A stretch of 64,000 nt of DNA from assembly GCF_003248355.1 (NCBI RefSeq), contig NZ_QKWY01000001.1, positions 950,001 to 1,014,000 on the forward strand, given 5' to 3'. Shown piece by piece: positions 1 through 7,546 of this stretch. The stretch's first letter is position 1; every line of letters begins with the position of its first letter. The position numbers and the translations under genes were made by a program. Source of the DNA: Streptomyces sp. AC1-42W (GTDB lineage: Bacteria > Actinomycetota > Actinomycetes > Streptomycetales > Streptomycetaceae). The notes under the pieces were generated by a model. The model had not been told where the DNA came from and made no database searches. It was given only the letters and a program-made list of their open reading frames with translations.

Positions 1-775
1 TCGAACCGCCGGGCAGGGACGGGCCCTCCCACGGCTCGGCCTCGGTCAGCATGTCCTTGGGCACGATGACCAGGTCCCCGCGCCGGGCGGAGTCCGGGTC
101 GGGCTGGAACCGCACCGCCGACTGCGGCAGGTCCAGCGCCGACGCGATCCGCACCAGCGCCTTCGCGACGTCGTCGGTGGTCTGTTCGCCGGGCTCCAGC
201 GCGAGCGCAGCTGTGACCCGGTTCGGCTCGACCTGCGTACGACCGATCTTCGCCTTCGCCAGACCGACCTTCTCCAGCAGTCCCTTGTCCGCCGACCCGG
301 CCGCCTCGCCGTCCGAGGTACGCAGCGCCATGCGGATGTTCCACGACAGAGCGAGGACCGCCCCGCCCATCAGGTAGGCGTCGGGGAGGCTGCCGGCCAG
401 GGGCCCGGCGAGGGCGGCTCCGGTCATCCATGCGGACCCGGCAGCGACGGTGATCGCGGAGTGCAGACGCCGCTGCGGGCTGGTCTCGCGCCCGGCCCAC
501 CAGGTCGCCCCGGTCAGGGCGACGGCGGACAGGGTCAGGCCGACGCCGGCGCCGACCGAGTCCGCCCACATCAGGTGCGCACCCGACCCGGCCACGCCGA
601 TCCCGGCGACTCCGAGCCACGGCGGCAGGTGCGGCTTCGCCCGGTGCAGCAGGTAGGCCCCGATGCTCCCGCCGCCCGGCGTGCCGTGGTCGCTGTGGTT
701 CCTCATCCGCCTTCCCATCCTGTCCAGCTCCCGTTCGACGTCGTGTCCGTTCTGGTCGGCCCGGCGGCTGCTCAC
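1..775 (-). CDS. FtsK/SpoIIIE-type DNA translocase (TraB-like), N-terminal part
   Basis: Open at the left window edge, so only about 258 N-terminal residues are seen. A GTG start at 775 overlaps the stop of the upstream gene (GTGA), as in most of this operon. After about 45 polar residues come hydrophobic segments typical of membrane anchors (around WLGVAGIGVAGSGAHLMWA and the following 90 residues). A soluble stretch with VIVPKDML follows, of the kind that precedes the FtsK motor in actinomycete conjugation proteins. The Walker motifs lie outside the window, so the call rests on the N-terminal layout and the AICE context. In AICEs this hexameric ATPase moves double-stranded DNA between hyphae. 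Confidence 0.65.
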   Translation of the reverse strand, partial: MSSRRADQNGHDVERELDRMGRRMRNHSDHGTPGGGSIGAYLLHRAKPHLPPWLGVAGIGVAGSGAHLMWADSVGAGVGLTLSAVALTGATWWAGRETSPQRRLHSAITVAAGSAWMTGAALAGPLAGSLPDAYLMGGAVLALSWNIRMALRTSDGEAAGSADKGLLEKVGLAKAKIGRTQVEPNRVTAALALEPGEQTTDDVAKALVRIASALDLPQSAVRFQPDPDSARRGDLVIVPKDMLTEAEPWEGPSLPGGS

Positions 776-1374
776 TGCGCGCTCCAGTTCATGCGGGGCT
801 GCTGCCGGTGCTGGGCGCGGTGGCGGTGGGCGTTCAGCTCGCCCTCGTACTCCTGCTGGAACTGCGCGTGGCAGGCCGCGGCGAGCTTGGCGGCGTTGCG
901 CAGCTCGTCGGCCGCGCGCTGCAGTTTCCGCGAGACCTTGAACGCGCGGATCTTCGCGCCGCCCAGTCGGCCGTCCGGGTCCGGGACCGTCGCGAGGACG
1001 GCCTTGAGGATCTCGGCACCCATCGCGACCTCGAACGACAGCATCACGGCGGCAGCCCGCAACGCGTTGCAGTAGTCGCGGATCTGAGCCGGGGAGGAGA
1101 ACTCAGGGGCGGGGAGCAGGCTCTCCGCGTGCCGACGGGCCCCGGGGGTGGATGCCGATTTGTTGTTGTTGACGGTGACGTTGATCGGCGGGACGAACCC
1201 GCCGGCCACCGAACCGACGAACCCTCCGACTGCCGCCCCGGCGTTGCTTGCGAACTTGGCGCCCTTGCTGCTGGGGGCCTGGCCACCGCCATTTCTGCGG
1301 GGCGGGGGAGTGAAGGGGCGGGCAGCCTGCTGACGAGCGAAATCGCGGGCCTGCTGACTGGGGCTGCTTGCCAT
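772..1374 (-). CDS. Hypothetical AICE protein
   Basis: 200 residues from the ATG at 1374, which has AAGGAG nine bases upstream; a longer in-frame start lies inside the previous gene and has no such site. The N-terminus is rich in Q, R and P. A Gly/Ala segment (AGAAVGGFVGSVAGGFVPP, near residue 50) could be a membrane hairpin. The C-terminal half is a predicted helical bundle with many Ala, Arg and Gln residues. It lies between the DUF3307 gene (13-base gap) and the FtsK-type gene (GTGA overlap), so it probably belongs to the transfer functions. I do not recognise the family. Confidence 0.7.
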   Translation of the reverse strand: MASSPSQQARDFARQQAARPFTPPPRRNGGGQAPSSKGAKFASNAGAAVGGFVGSVAGGFVPPINVTVNNNKSASTPGARRHAESLLPAPEFSSPAQIRDYCNALRAAAVMLSFEVAMGAEILKAVLATVPDPDGRLGGAKIRAFKVSRKLQRAADELRNAAKLAAACHAQFQQEYEGELNAHRHRAQHRQQPRMNWSAQ

Positions 1375-1387
1375 GACGTGCTCCTTT

Positions 1388-1780
1388 TCAGGCGGAGAGA
1401 CAGAGAGCCGCGACGACGAGCGCGGCGATATGGGCGGTCTGATCGACGTGCGCGGCACCGCCGGCAGCTGCCCAGTCCTTCTGGCGGGCCAGGCGCATCC
1501 AGGCCGCGACCGGCCATCGCCGGTCGATCACCGCGTGCGTGCCCCCGATCCACAGCAGAGCGGCGGTGGCGGACAGGAGCGGGAGCCGCCAGCCGAGCAC
1601 GGCCGCGCCCAGGGCGAGCAGCAGCCCGCAGACGACGACATGCGTCGCGGTGTGGGCAACGTTCGCCCGCCAACCGACCAGGCCGGGTGCGGCCTTGTGC
1701 ACGGCCTGGTGGTCGCTCTGGAGCGGGTAGTCGGAGATCAGATGGCCGAGGTAGAGCAGGAACGCGAGGTCAGCGAACAC
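1388..1780 (-). CDS. DUF3307-like integral membrane protein
   Basis: 130 residues with about four hydrophobic helices. The start LAFLLYLGHLISDYPLQSDH fits the DUF3307 pattern, in which a His/Asp-containing first helix is followed by a second conserved His region (HTATHVVVCGLL) and a late H-x-x-D-R (THAVIDRRW). The GTG at 1780 lies inside the end of the KilB-like gene (11-base overlap) and has GAGGGGG upstream. The biochemical role of DUF3307 is unknown. Here it is one of several small membrane proteins in a conjugation operon, where such proteins usually affect spreading of the element within the mycelium. Confidence 0.7.
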   Translation of the reverse strand: MFADLAFLLYLGHLISDYPLQSDHQAVHKAAPGLVGWRANVAHTATHVVVCGLLLALGAAVLGWRLPLLSATAALLWIGGTHAVIDRRWPVAAWMRLARQKDWAAAGGAAHVDQTAHIAALVVAALCLSA

Positions 1781-2249
1781 GGCACGCCCCCTCGGGCACG
1801 GAGAAGTGGCGCCCCGCAGTGGCGATCAGGGCGTCATGGGCTTCCAGCGCGCGAAGCCGGAGGGCTTCCAGCTCGGGTGCGTTGTTCGGGTTGCGCATCG
1901 CGTAGGTGGCCCGCACCGCGAGGCGGGCGGCTTCCTGGGCGGTGGGGGCGAGGAGCTGGACGCGGGCAGCCGGGGCGGTGACTGCTCCGCGGGTGTGGTG
2001 CGCTTGGTCGCGCAGTGCCTGGACGCGTTCGTCGTCGGCGCCGGTCAGGCGGGCCTCGCCCAGCTTCCACATGGCCCGGCGGTGATCGGAGAGGGCGACC
2101 GCGAGGTCGATGACGGCGTTGACGCAGTCACGGCGCCGGTCGTCACCGCGAGCGGCGTTGCGGGCGGTGTGGGCGATCCGGGCCTGAACGAACCCGGCGA
2201 CCAGGGTTCCGGCGAGGGTTCCGAACACGGCGATGAGGGACTGTTCCAC
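1770..2249 (-). CDS. KilB-like membrane-anchored protein
   Basis: 159 residues. One N-terminal hydrophobic helix (SLIAVFGTLAGTLVAGFVQ) is followed by a long, Arg- and Ala-rich, mostly helical cytoplasmic region. This matches the small proteins annotated KilB in Streptomyces elements, named after a pIJ101 locus that is lethal without its kor repressor and is linked to plasmid spreading. The GTG at 2249 has GGAGG six bases upstream. The gene starts 24 bases after the RRQRL gene and overlaps the DUF3307 gene. The assignment rests on topology, length and neighbourhood, with no catalytic motif to confirm it. Confidence 0.6.
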   Translation of the reverse strand: MEQSLIAVFGTLAGTLVAGFVQARIAHTARNAARGDDRRRDCVNAVIDLAVALSDHRRAMWKLGEARLTGADDERVQALRDQAHHTRGAVTAPAARVQLLAPTAQEAARLAVRATYAMRNPNNAPELEALRLRALEAHDALIATAGRHFSVPEGACRVR

Positions 2250-2273
2250 CGATGCCTCCAGAAGGTGGGTGGG

Positions 2274-2600
2274 TCAGCAAAGGGAATTGGCGCAGGTCAC
2301 GCACGTGCCGAGGGAGCGCGGGATGCAGTACCCGGCGTCCCGCCGGCAGGCCGGGCACAGGCGGCGGGCCCGCATGGCCTTGGCCAGCGCTGCGGTACGG
2401 GCCGGGGTCATCGGCCGTACGGGGCGGGCGAGGTCGACGCGGTAGAGGTACGCGACGAGGGGTTCGCGTCGTCGCCGGGGCCGGTGAAGGACGGCGGCGA
2501 CGTCCTGACCGCCGGGCCGCAGTCCCATGGCGCGGAGCTGGCGGCGGGTGGCCAGGCCCTCGGGGGCCAGGTGCCACCGGTATTCGGGGAGGGTGGCCAT
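2274..2600 (-). CDS. RRQRL-motif zinc-binding protein
   Basis: 108 residues. Near residue 19 is the RRQLRAMGLRP motif that names the RRQRL family, small proteins common in Streptomyces mobile elements. The C-terminus has two CxxC pairs (CPAC near residue 82 and CVTC near residue 100) plus another Cys, fitting one zinc ribbon. The ATG at 2600 overlaps the stop of the methyltransferase gene (TGATG), so translation is probably coupled. Function is unknown; zinc-dependent nucleic-acid or protein binding is the natural guess. A longer reading frame through this start is only an overlap with the upstream gene's other frame. Confidence 0.75.
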   Translation of the reverse strand: MATLPEYRWHLAPEGLATRRQLRAMGLRPGGQDVAAVLHRPRRRREPLVAYLYRVDLARPVRPMTPARTAALAKAMRARRLCPACRRDAGYCIPRSLGTCVTCANSLC

Positions 2601-3382
2601 CAGGCGGCCACCACCAGGTCGTGCGGGGCCGGGCGGGCGAGATGGAGCAGCCGCGTCTCGGCGCAGGGCATGGTGGCCGCGGCCCAGTCGTCCGCGATGA
2701 AGTCGCGGCCGATGTAGCGGGTGTAGGCGGGTGGGATGGCTTCGGTGAGTTCTTCGTGGGTGCTGGTCCAGGTGATGCCCATGGCGTGCTGCATCTCGGT
2801 GACGGTGCCCTTGCCGCCGCCTTTGCCGTAGGCGGCGATGTACGGGCCGTCGCGCCACATGCCGTGGCGCCAGCCTCGGACCGGGCCCCGGTGCGGCTTG
2901 TGCACGGCCGCCGGGGGTGACCAGTAGGGTCCGAGTTCGAAGTAGCGGTGACGGATCACCGACAGCCCGAACATCTCCCCGCACAACAGCAGGTCCTTGC
3001 GCAGCCGGGCGCCCTGGACGTTCTCGATGACGTAGGGGACGCCGTACCACTCGCACACCTCCCTCACCTGCGGGATGAGATCGATGTGGTTGCGGCGGCC
3101 GCGGTTGGTTCCCTTGGTCAGCGCGCAGGACGCCTGGCAGGGCGGGGAGTAGTGGACCAGGTCGAATTCCTGGCACCACTCCCGCGCCGCATCCAGCGCG
3201 TCGGCCTGGACGAACGTGAACGGGTAGGCGGGGCGGGGGACGATGTCGACGCCGGTCACGTCGAATCCGGCGAGGTAGTAGCCCATCGACGCCCCGCCCG
3301 CGCAGCAGAACAGATCCAGCACGCGCGGCCGGCGCATCACACCAGGGGCGCTTCGCCTGCGTTGGGCGGGCAGGGTGTTCAC
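2600..3382 (-). CDS. DNA (cytosine-5)-methyltransferase-like protein
   Basis: 260 residues from the GTG at 3382, which overlaps the upstream stop (GTGA); an ATG at 3337 is the alternative. The class I fold is clear: SAM motif I DLFCCAGG at residues 23-30, the Pro-Pro-Cys-Gln catalytic loop with Cys82, the ENV motif at 120-122 and a VIRHRYFEL motif near 150. It is short for the family and has little room for a target-recognition domain. It may therefore be a compact modification enzyme with loose specificity, for example to shield the transferred element from restriction. No restriction partner is encoded nearby. Confidence 0.8.
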   Translation of the reverse strand: MNTLPAQRRRSAPGVMRRPRVLDLFCCAGGASMGYYLAGFDVTGVDIVPRPAYPFTFVQADALDAAREWCQEFDLVHYSPPCQASCALTKGTNRGRRNHIDLIPQVREVCEWYGVPYVIENVQGARLRKDLLLCGEMFGLSVIRHRYFELGPYWSPPAAVHKPHRGPVRGWRHGMWRDGPYIAAYGKGGGKGTVTEMQHAMGITWTSTHEELTEAIPPAYTRYIGRDFIADDWAAATMPCAETRLLHLARPAPHDLVVAA

Positions 3383-3888
3383 CGGGTGCCGCCGAGGGGG
3401 ACCGGCCGGATGCGCCAGGGGATCTCGGCGGCCGGCGAGTTGGACGGGCAGCAGGTGGTGGACGCGGTCCATCCGTCCCGGGGGGCGCCCTCGGCCTCGG
3501 CGGCGATCTCCGCTGCGTCTCGGGTGACGTGCACGCTGTGCAGGTCCCCGAAGCGGTAGAGGACGTAGACGCGGTCGGTCCGGCTGGACTGCTTGCGCGC
3601 GGTCCGCAGCAGCATCCGCAGGACCTGCCGGTCCTCGGTGTCCAGCAGCGACTGAGCCCGCAACGCCTCCAGCTCCCCCTGGAGCCGGGCCACGTCCTCG
3701 CTCGCACGGGCCAGCGCGTCCCGCAGGGACTCCACCGTCGTCTCGGCGCGCGCCGCGGCGGTGGCGGCGAGGTCCCGTTCCAGCTCGTGCTGCTCACCCT
3801 TGACGCGGGCGGCCCTGGTGGCCGCTTCGGCCTTGGCGAGGTCGGTACGCAGGGCGTTAAGGGTGCGGGTGCGGATCAGCGCGATCAC
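3379..3888 (-). CDS. Coiled-coil hypothetical protein of the transfer operon
   Basis: 169 residues from a GTG at 3888. It overlaps the DUF2637 stop (GTGA) and has GAAGGAG eight bases upstream, so I prefer it to the start 96 bases further out. Residues 10-90 form a heptad-like Ala/Glu/Leu/Arg helix (TLNALRTDLAKAEAATRAAR and onward), predicted to be a coiled coil. The C-terminal third (YVLYRFGDLHSVHVTRDAAE) looks like a small beta-containing domain and ends in Pro and Cys residues. No known family recognised. Its place directly after the membrane protein suggests a partner or adaptor role. Confidence 0.7.
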   Translation of the reverse strand: MIALIRTRTLNALRTDLAKAEAATRAARVKGEQHELERDLAATAAARAETTVESLRDALARASEDVARLQGELEALRAQSLLDTEDRQVLRMLLRTARKQSSRTDRVYVLYRFGDLHSVHVTRDAAEIAAEAEGAPRDGWTASTTCCPSNSPAAEIPWRIRPVPLGGTR

Positions 3889-4898
3889 GCGGAGACTCCT
3901 TCGAGAGCAGCGGGCGCAGTGGGGCCGGGGGTGTCGCGCAGTTCCTGGTAACGGGTGGACACCCACCCCACCGACCACCCGCACAGCTCCGCCGCGTTGC
4001 GCACGGGCAGGCCGGATGCGTGGGCGGCGGTGACGATCTGGCGGGCGCGGTCCTCGGGGAGCTTGGTGTTCACCGGGCCGCCGGACAGCAGCGCCTCGCG
4101 TTCACGGGCCTCCCGCTCAGCACGCTCATCACGTTGCCGGCGCTCGGTCTGCTCGCGCTCCAGCCGCTCGCGCTCGCGGCGCTGGACGGCTTCGCGTTCG
4201 AGGCGTTCACGCTCGGCCTGCTGCTGTTCACGCTCGCGTTCACGGCGTTCACGAGCCTCGCGCTCAGCACGCTCCCTGGCCTCGGCCCGCTCACGCTCCT
4301 CACGCCGCACCGCTTCCTCACGGGCGGTCTGTTCACGGGCCAGCATGGCCTCGTGCTCACGCTGCTCACGCGCCAACTGGGCGGCATGCTCGCGCTCCTC
4401 ACGGGCCCGCCGCTCCTGCGCCTCGCGGCGCTCGGCGGCGACCCGTTCGCGCTCGGCGCGTTCGGCCTTGAGCTGGGCTTCGCGGGCCTGCTGGGCGGCG
4501 GTGATGGCCTGCCGGTAGGCGAGACCGGTCTCCGCCGTGACGATCAGCAGCAGGGGCGCGACCGCGTGCACGGCCACACCGACCAGCTCCTTCTTCAACG
4601 CGGAGTCCGCGATGTTCAGGGCGAGGGTCATCGCTCCGGTCATCCACCGCAGCGCGATGGGCCACCGCCCGCCGTGCCCGCCCAGCCGGGCCAGCACGGA
4701 ATCGAGCCGGACGACGATGACGACCGCCGCGTCCACAACGAGGGGCAGGATGGGGGCGGTCCAGCCCCAGCCCTCGGGGGTGTGCTGCTTCATCAGCGGG
4801 GTGACCGTGAGGATCGAGAACAGCATCGCGCCGCCCACGATCAGCCACGTCCCCACCGACAGCGCCTTCTCCGCTGAACGGATCTGAACATCGTTCAC
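3885..4898 (-). CDS. DUF2637 membrane protein with long charged helix and HTH
   Basis: 337 residues. Four membrane helices fill residues 15-125 (TWLIVGGAMLFSIL; APILPLVVDAAVVIVV; WMTGAMTLALNIAD; AVAPLLLIVTAETG), the DUF2637 pattern of Streptomyces spread proteins. Residues 130-265 are almost entirely Glu, Arg, Ala and Gln, which should form one long charged alpha-helix. The last 60 residues (around ASGLPVRNAAELCGWSVGWV) look like a helix-turn-helix. The GTG at 4898 has GGGAGGT six bases upstream and overlaps the preceding stop (GTGA). A membrane anchor joined by a rigid rod to a DNA-binding head would suit guiding element DNA at the membrane. This is inferred from the layout. Confidence 0.8.
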   Translation of the reverse strand: MNDVQIRSAEKALSVGTWLIVGGAMLFSILTVTPLMKQHTPEGWGWTAPILPLVVDAAVVIVVRLDSVLARLGGHGGRWPIALRWMTGAMTLALNIADSALKKELVGVAVHAVAPLLLIVTAETGLAYRQAITAAQQAREAQLKAERAERERVAAERREAQERRAREEREHAAQLAREQREHEAMLAREQTAREEAVRREERERAEARERAEREARERREREREQQQAERERLEREAVQRRERERLEREQTERRQRDERAEREAREREALLSGGPVNTKLPEDRARQIVTAAHASGLPVRNAAELCGWSVGWVSTRYQELRDTPGPTAPAALEGVSA

Positions 4899-5185
4899 GA
4901 CGCCACCTCCCGCACCCGCACGGACGCGATCAGCCGGACCGGTCCAGCCGGGTCATCGCCGGGGACGTGGTCCTCGATCCAGTACCAGACCGGGTTACCG
5001 GTGAACGTGTAGCCGAGAACGGTCAGGGCCCGTGAACGGTCCTGAACACTCGGCACCGCAGCGCCGTCGAAGACGTACTCGGGCCACTCGGAGACCAGCT
5101 CGCCGTAGACCACCACGTACAGGCGCCACCGGCCGGTGTCCTGCGCGATGGACATCTGGGCGGTGAAGGTGTCAGCCGTCGTCAT
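4895..5185 (-). CDS. DUF6303-like small protein
   Basis: 96 residues, compact and rich in beta-strand-forming residues: RWRLYVVVYGELVSEWPEY, then FDGAAVPSVQDRSRALTVLG. This resembles the small DUF6303 proteins common in Streptomyces integrative elements. The ATG at 5185 overlaps the upstream stop (ATGA) and the gene's own stop overlaps the next GTG, so it sits tightly in the operon. No enzymatic motif or membrane helix is visible and the function is unknown. The family name is from memory of the conserved WPEY/VFDGAAVP pattern. Confidence 0.65.
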   Translation of the reverse strand: MTTADTFTAQMSIAQDTGRWRLYVVVYGELVSEWPEYVFDGAAVPSVQDRSRALTVLGYTFTGNPVWYWIEDHVPGDDPAGPVRLIASVRVREVAS

Positions 5186-5448
5186 GCCGCACCGCCCGGC
5201 TGCACCGTGAAGGTGCGATTGCTCAGGTCACGGCGGGCGGCCATGACCCGGTTCCGGGCCCGGCGGATACGCCGCTCGTCCAGCTCACTGGCCGGGCGGT
5301 CGAGGGTCGTGATCTGCGCGTCCAACAGCTCGACCTCCGCCCGGATGAGCGGCATCTCGTGCTCGATCGCGTCCAGCTCGGCGGCCGGCGGCTCGAAGTC
5401 GAGCGACGCGGCCGTAACACGGTCCTGAAGTGCAACGATGGGGATCAT
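5182..5448 (-). CDS. Small helical hypothetical protein, first gene of the main transfer operon
   Basis: 88 residues from the ATG at 5448, preceded by AGGAGA nine bases upstream; a start 33 bases further out has no such site. The protein is acidic at first (ASLDFEPPAAELDAIEHEMP) and basic later (RRIRRARNRVMAARRDL), with a heptad-like helix across residues 25-80. No known family. It leads the block of overlapping genes that ends in the FtsK-type translocase. A strong hairpin lies 35 bases upstream of the start. Confidence 0.7.
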   Translation of the reverse strand: MIPIVALQDRVTAASLDFEPPAAELDAIEHEMPLIRAEVELLDAQITTLDRPASELDERRIRRARNRVMAARRDLSNRTFTVQPGGAA

Positions 5449-5482
5449 GGGTCGTTGTCTCCTAGCGATGGGACGGCCCAAA

Positions 5483-5514
5483 CAGCGCCCCGGAGTAGCC
5501 GCTCCGGGGCGCTG
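5483..5514. terminator. Strong inverted repeat in the operon leader
   Basis: A 13-base stem (CAGCGCCCCGGAG paired with CTCCGGGGCGCTG) with a 6-base loop. On the minus strand it lies between the 30-residue gene (ends 5606) and the next start at 5448. There is no T-run, so it may act as an attenuator or RNA-processing signal and not as a simple terminator. Confidence 0.5.
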
Positions 5515-5605
5515 GCCGTTGGGTGGAAGGCCACCCGAGGGGGTGGCGGTGCCCCGGGCCGGATTCGATCCGGCGGCATCACGCCGGGTCCGGGGCGGGG
5601 GTGGT

Positions 5606-5698
5606 TCAGCGGCCGGTGCCGCCGGAGGAACGTCGGTTGGCCTCGCTGACCTTCTTCGACAGCTCCTCGCGTTCCTTCTCTGTCAGACTGCTGATCAC
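5606..5698 (-). CDS. Possible 30-residue protein
   Basis: A GTG at 5698 with GGGAGG six bases upstream opens a 30-codon frame ending in TGA. The product is charged and helical (SLTEKEREELSKKVSEANRR, then a Ser/Gly/Thr tail). Codon choice and the strong ribosome-binding site support translation. It would be the first gene of the leftward transcript. I do not know the family; it could instead be a leader peptide. Confidence 0.5.
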   Translation of the reverse strand: MISSLTEKEREELSKKVSEANRRSSGGTGR

Positions 5699-6099
5699 AG
5701 GTGCCTCCCATACAGGTGCCTGTATCGCGGCATCCCGGTTGCCCCCGGGGTGCCGCTGCGGTTCCGGACTCTCCGGTTCCCCTCGACCCCGCCCGTACAG
5801 CACCGCACGCGGCGGGCCGGACGGACGGAGGAGGCAACCGGCCCCAGCTCAACGGCTGCGGCGGTCAGATGACGCGGTGGGCGCGGCCGGCCTGCCGGTC
5901 CAGCAGGCACGGCGCCCAGATTCTTCGTCGCTTCACGTCGGCCTCCAACGGCGCGCACATGGCGTACGGGATGGTTCGCGATCTTTGCCCTTGTCTCACC
6001 GCACGGACGGGTGTCACCAGTCCTGAGAGGACCGGGATGAAGGTGCTTGCTACCTCGTGCGGCAGGGCCTGCGGCTTGTCGCAGATGCCTGTCATTCAT

Positions 6100-6120
6100 C
6101 ACGCTGTTCAGTTCTCAAGG
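6100..6120 (-). promoter_or_regulatory. rRNA-spacer-like TTGAGAACT motif in the transfer leader
   Basis: The minus strand reads CCTTGAGAACTGAACAGCGT here. It resembles the TTGAGAACTnnACAG segment that I recall from actinomycete 16S-23S spacers, where such sequences serve processing or antitermination of long transcripts. It sits in the predicted 5' leader of the leftward operon. Confidence 0.35.
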
Positions 6121-6239
6121 ACCACGGCTTCCTTCGGGCTCACTCCCGTTGCCGGGACCCTCCGGGCGCTCTGTTTGTGCAGGGCGAAGCAGCCCAAAGA
6201 GGGCCCTTCTGTGTCACCGACGTTCCCTCCAGGGCCCAT

Positions 6240-6282
6240 CTGGTGCGCACCAGTAGATAAGCATCTGGTGCGCACCAGATGC
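6240..6282. promoter_or_regulatory. Doublet of palindromic operators
   Basis: CTGGTGCGCACCAG occurs at 6240-6253 and again inside a perfect 22-base palindrome at 6261-6282. The centres are 25 bases apart. Perfect dyads of this size next to two regulator genes are most likely repressor sites. The GntR-type HTH encoded at 7530-8381 is the leading candidate, the XRE regulator the alternative. Confidence 0.6.
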
Positions 6283-6412
6283 AAGCCCTTCGGTGCATTC
6301 GGTGTCGGCGTGCATCTCCAGAGAACGGCCCAAGCGGGGTGTCCCGGTAGCCAACAAGGGTTAATCTCAGTGGGGTTAACCAGCTCTCACCTGCGGCTTT
6401 AAGGGAGGCGGC

Positions 6413-7546
6413 ATGGCGACAGGGTTAAGGGCGGCTAGGAAGGCGCGGGGATGGTCGCAGGAGAAACTCATCCACGAGATGCGTCGGTACGCGGAGCAGA
6501 GGCTCCTCGACATCGCCTCGCCAGCGAGTCTCAAGGTCTACATCTCGGAGTGGGAGAACGGACGCCGTGCCATCACGGACCGGTACGCGGGACTCCTCCG
6601 GCCGCTGCTGGGAGTCACGGACGCTGAACTCCGGGGCGGGAGCGGCGAGGTTCGGCCGGCGGCTGACGGTTACGAGGAACTACTGAGCCTGATCGACTCA
6701 TCGAGCAACCTCAGCGAGTCCATGGTCGGGTCGTTCCTCGATCAGACCGAGCTGTTACGCACGATGGACAGGCAGATGGGGGCGGCCGGGCTGGTCGACC
6801 AGATGAACGGGCATCTGGCAGCGATGGAAGATGCGTTGACCTTCGCTGTCCTTCCGAGCGCCAGACGACCTATCGCCGCTGCGCTCGCCGGAGCTTCCAC
6901 CCTCGCTGCCTGGCAGGCTTTGGATGCCGGTGCTGTGGAGCGGGCGTGGCGGCGGTACGAGCTGGCGAAGAAGGCGGCACAGGACGCTGAGTCCCCGTTG
7001 TACCTGGCTCACGCCATGGGGGAGCAGGCTTACGTTCTGGCGGACGCGGGCCGCCCGTTGCTTGCGATTGAGTTGGTACGCGACGCGCAGAGGACACAAG
7101 CCGAGCGTCAGTCGCCGCGACTTCGCGCGTGGCTCGCGGCTGCTGAGGCGGAGCTGTGCGCCGCCGCTGGCGTAGACATGGCGTCGGAGGCGCGTGCGGC
7201 GTTGGAGCGGGCGGAAGCCCTGTTGCCGGGCGATGGCGAGGTACGCGACCCGGACATGCTGAGCATCTTTCTCAACGCTGGCCACCTCACGCGCTGGCGC
7301 GGAAATGTGCTGGCCAAGCTCGGTGACGAACAAGCTATGGATGAGCTGTACAGCTCACTGAACAGCGCAGACTCATCGTTCGTACGCGCAAGCGCCGGCG
7401 TGCACTGCGACCTCACGCAGGCCCACCTTGCGCGCGGCGAACTGGACCAGGCGCGTAGCCACCTTCAGCGGGCAAGGCTGGCAGCGAACCGCACGGGGTC
7501 CGTGCGGTATCGCCAGCGCGTGGAGTTGCTTACTGGGCGGCTGTAG
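6413..7546 (+). CDS. XRE-family regulator with TPR-like C-terminus
   Basis: 377 residues. The N-terminus is a Cro/CI-type HTH (LRAARKARGWSQEKLIHEMR, then YISEWENGRRAITDRYAGLL), followed from about residue 130 to the end by Ala-rich helical repeats resembling TPRs. Regulators with this layout are common in Streptomyces mobile elements and biosynthetic clusters, where the repeats sense a peptide or protein. ATG at 6413 with AGGGAGG seven bases upstream. It is divergent from the transfer operon, and its 3' end overlaps the convergent GntR-Nudix gene by 17 bases. It probably controls the shared promoter region. Confidence 0.85.
   Translation: MATGLRAARKARGWSQEKLIHEMRRYAEQRLLDIASPASLKVYISEWENGRRAITDRYAGLLRPLLGVTDAELRGGSGEVRPAADGYEELLSLIDSSSNLSESMVGSFLDQTELLRTMDRQMGAAGLVDQMNGHLAAMEDALTFAVLPSARRPIAAALAGASTLAAWQALDAGAVERAWRRYELAKKAAQDAESPLYLAHAMGEQAYVLADAGRPLLAIELVRDAQRTQAERQSPRLRAWLAAAEAELCAAAGVDMASEARAALERAEALLPGDGEVRDPDMLSIFLNAGHLTRWRGNVLAKLGDEQAMDELYSSLNSADSSFVRASAGVHCDLTQAHLARGELDQARSHLQRARLAANRTGSVRYRQRVELLTGRL

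Larger units (their letters stand above)
5699..6412. promoter_or_regulatory. Divergent control region of the element, no convincing gene
   Basis: 714 bases between the leftward transfer operon and the rightward XRE gene. It contains an inverted repeat TACAGG-TG-CCTGTA at 5711-5724 just upstream of the 30-codon gene, the spacer-like motif at 6100-6120, two palindromic operators at 6240-6282, and direct GGGTTAA repeats around 6359 and 6375 that probably belong to the XRE promoter. Open frames crossing it have poor codon use. The leftward promoter probably lies near the palindromes, which would give a leader of over 500 bases. Confidence 0.6.

Noticed and set aside
5558..5574. tRNA-like T-arm (GCCGG-ATTCGAT-CCGGC)
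   Set aside because: The loop begins with A in place of T and no acceptor, D or anticodon arms fit around it; it is only an inverted repeat.
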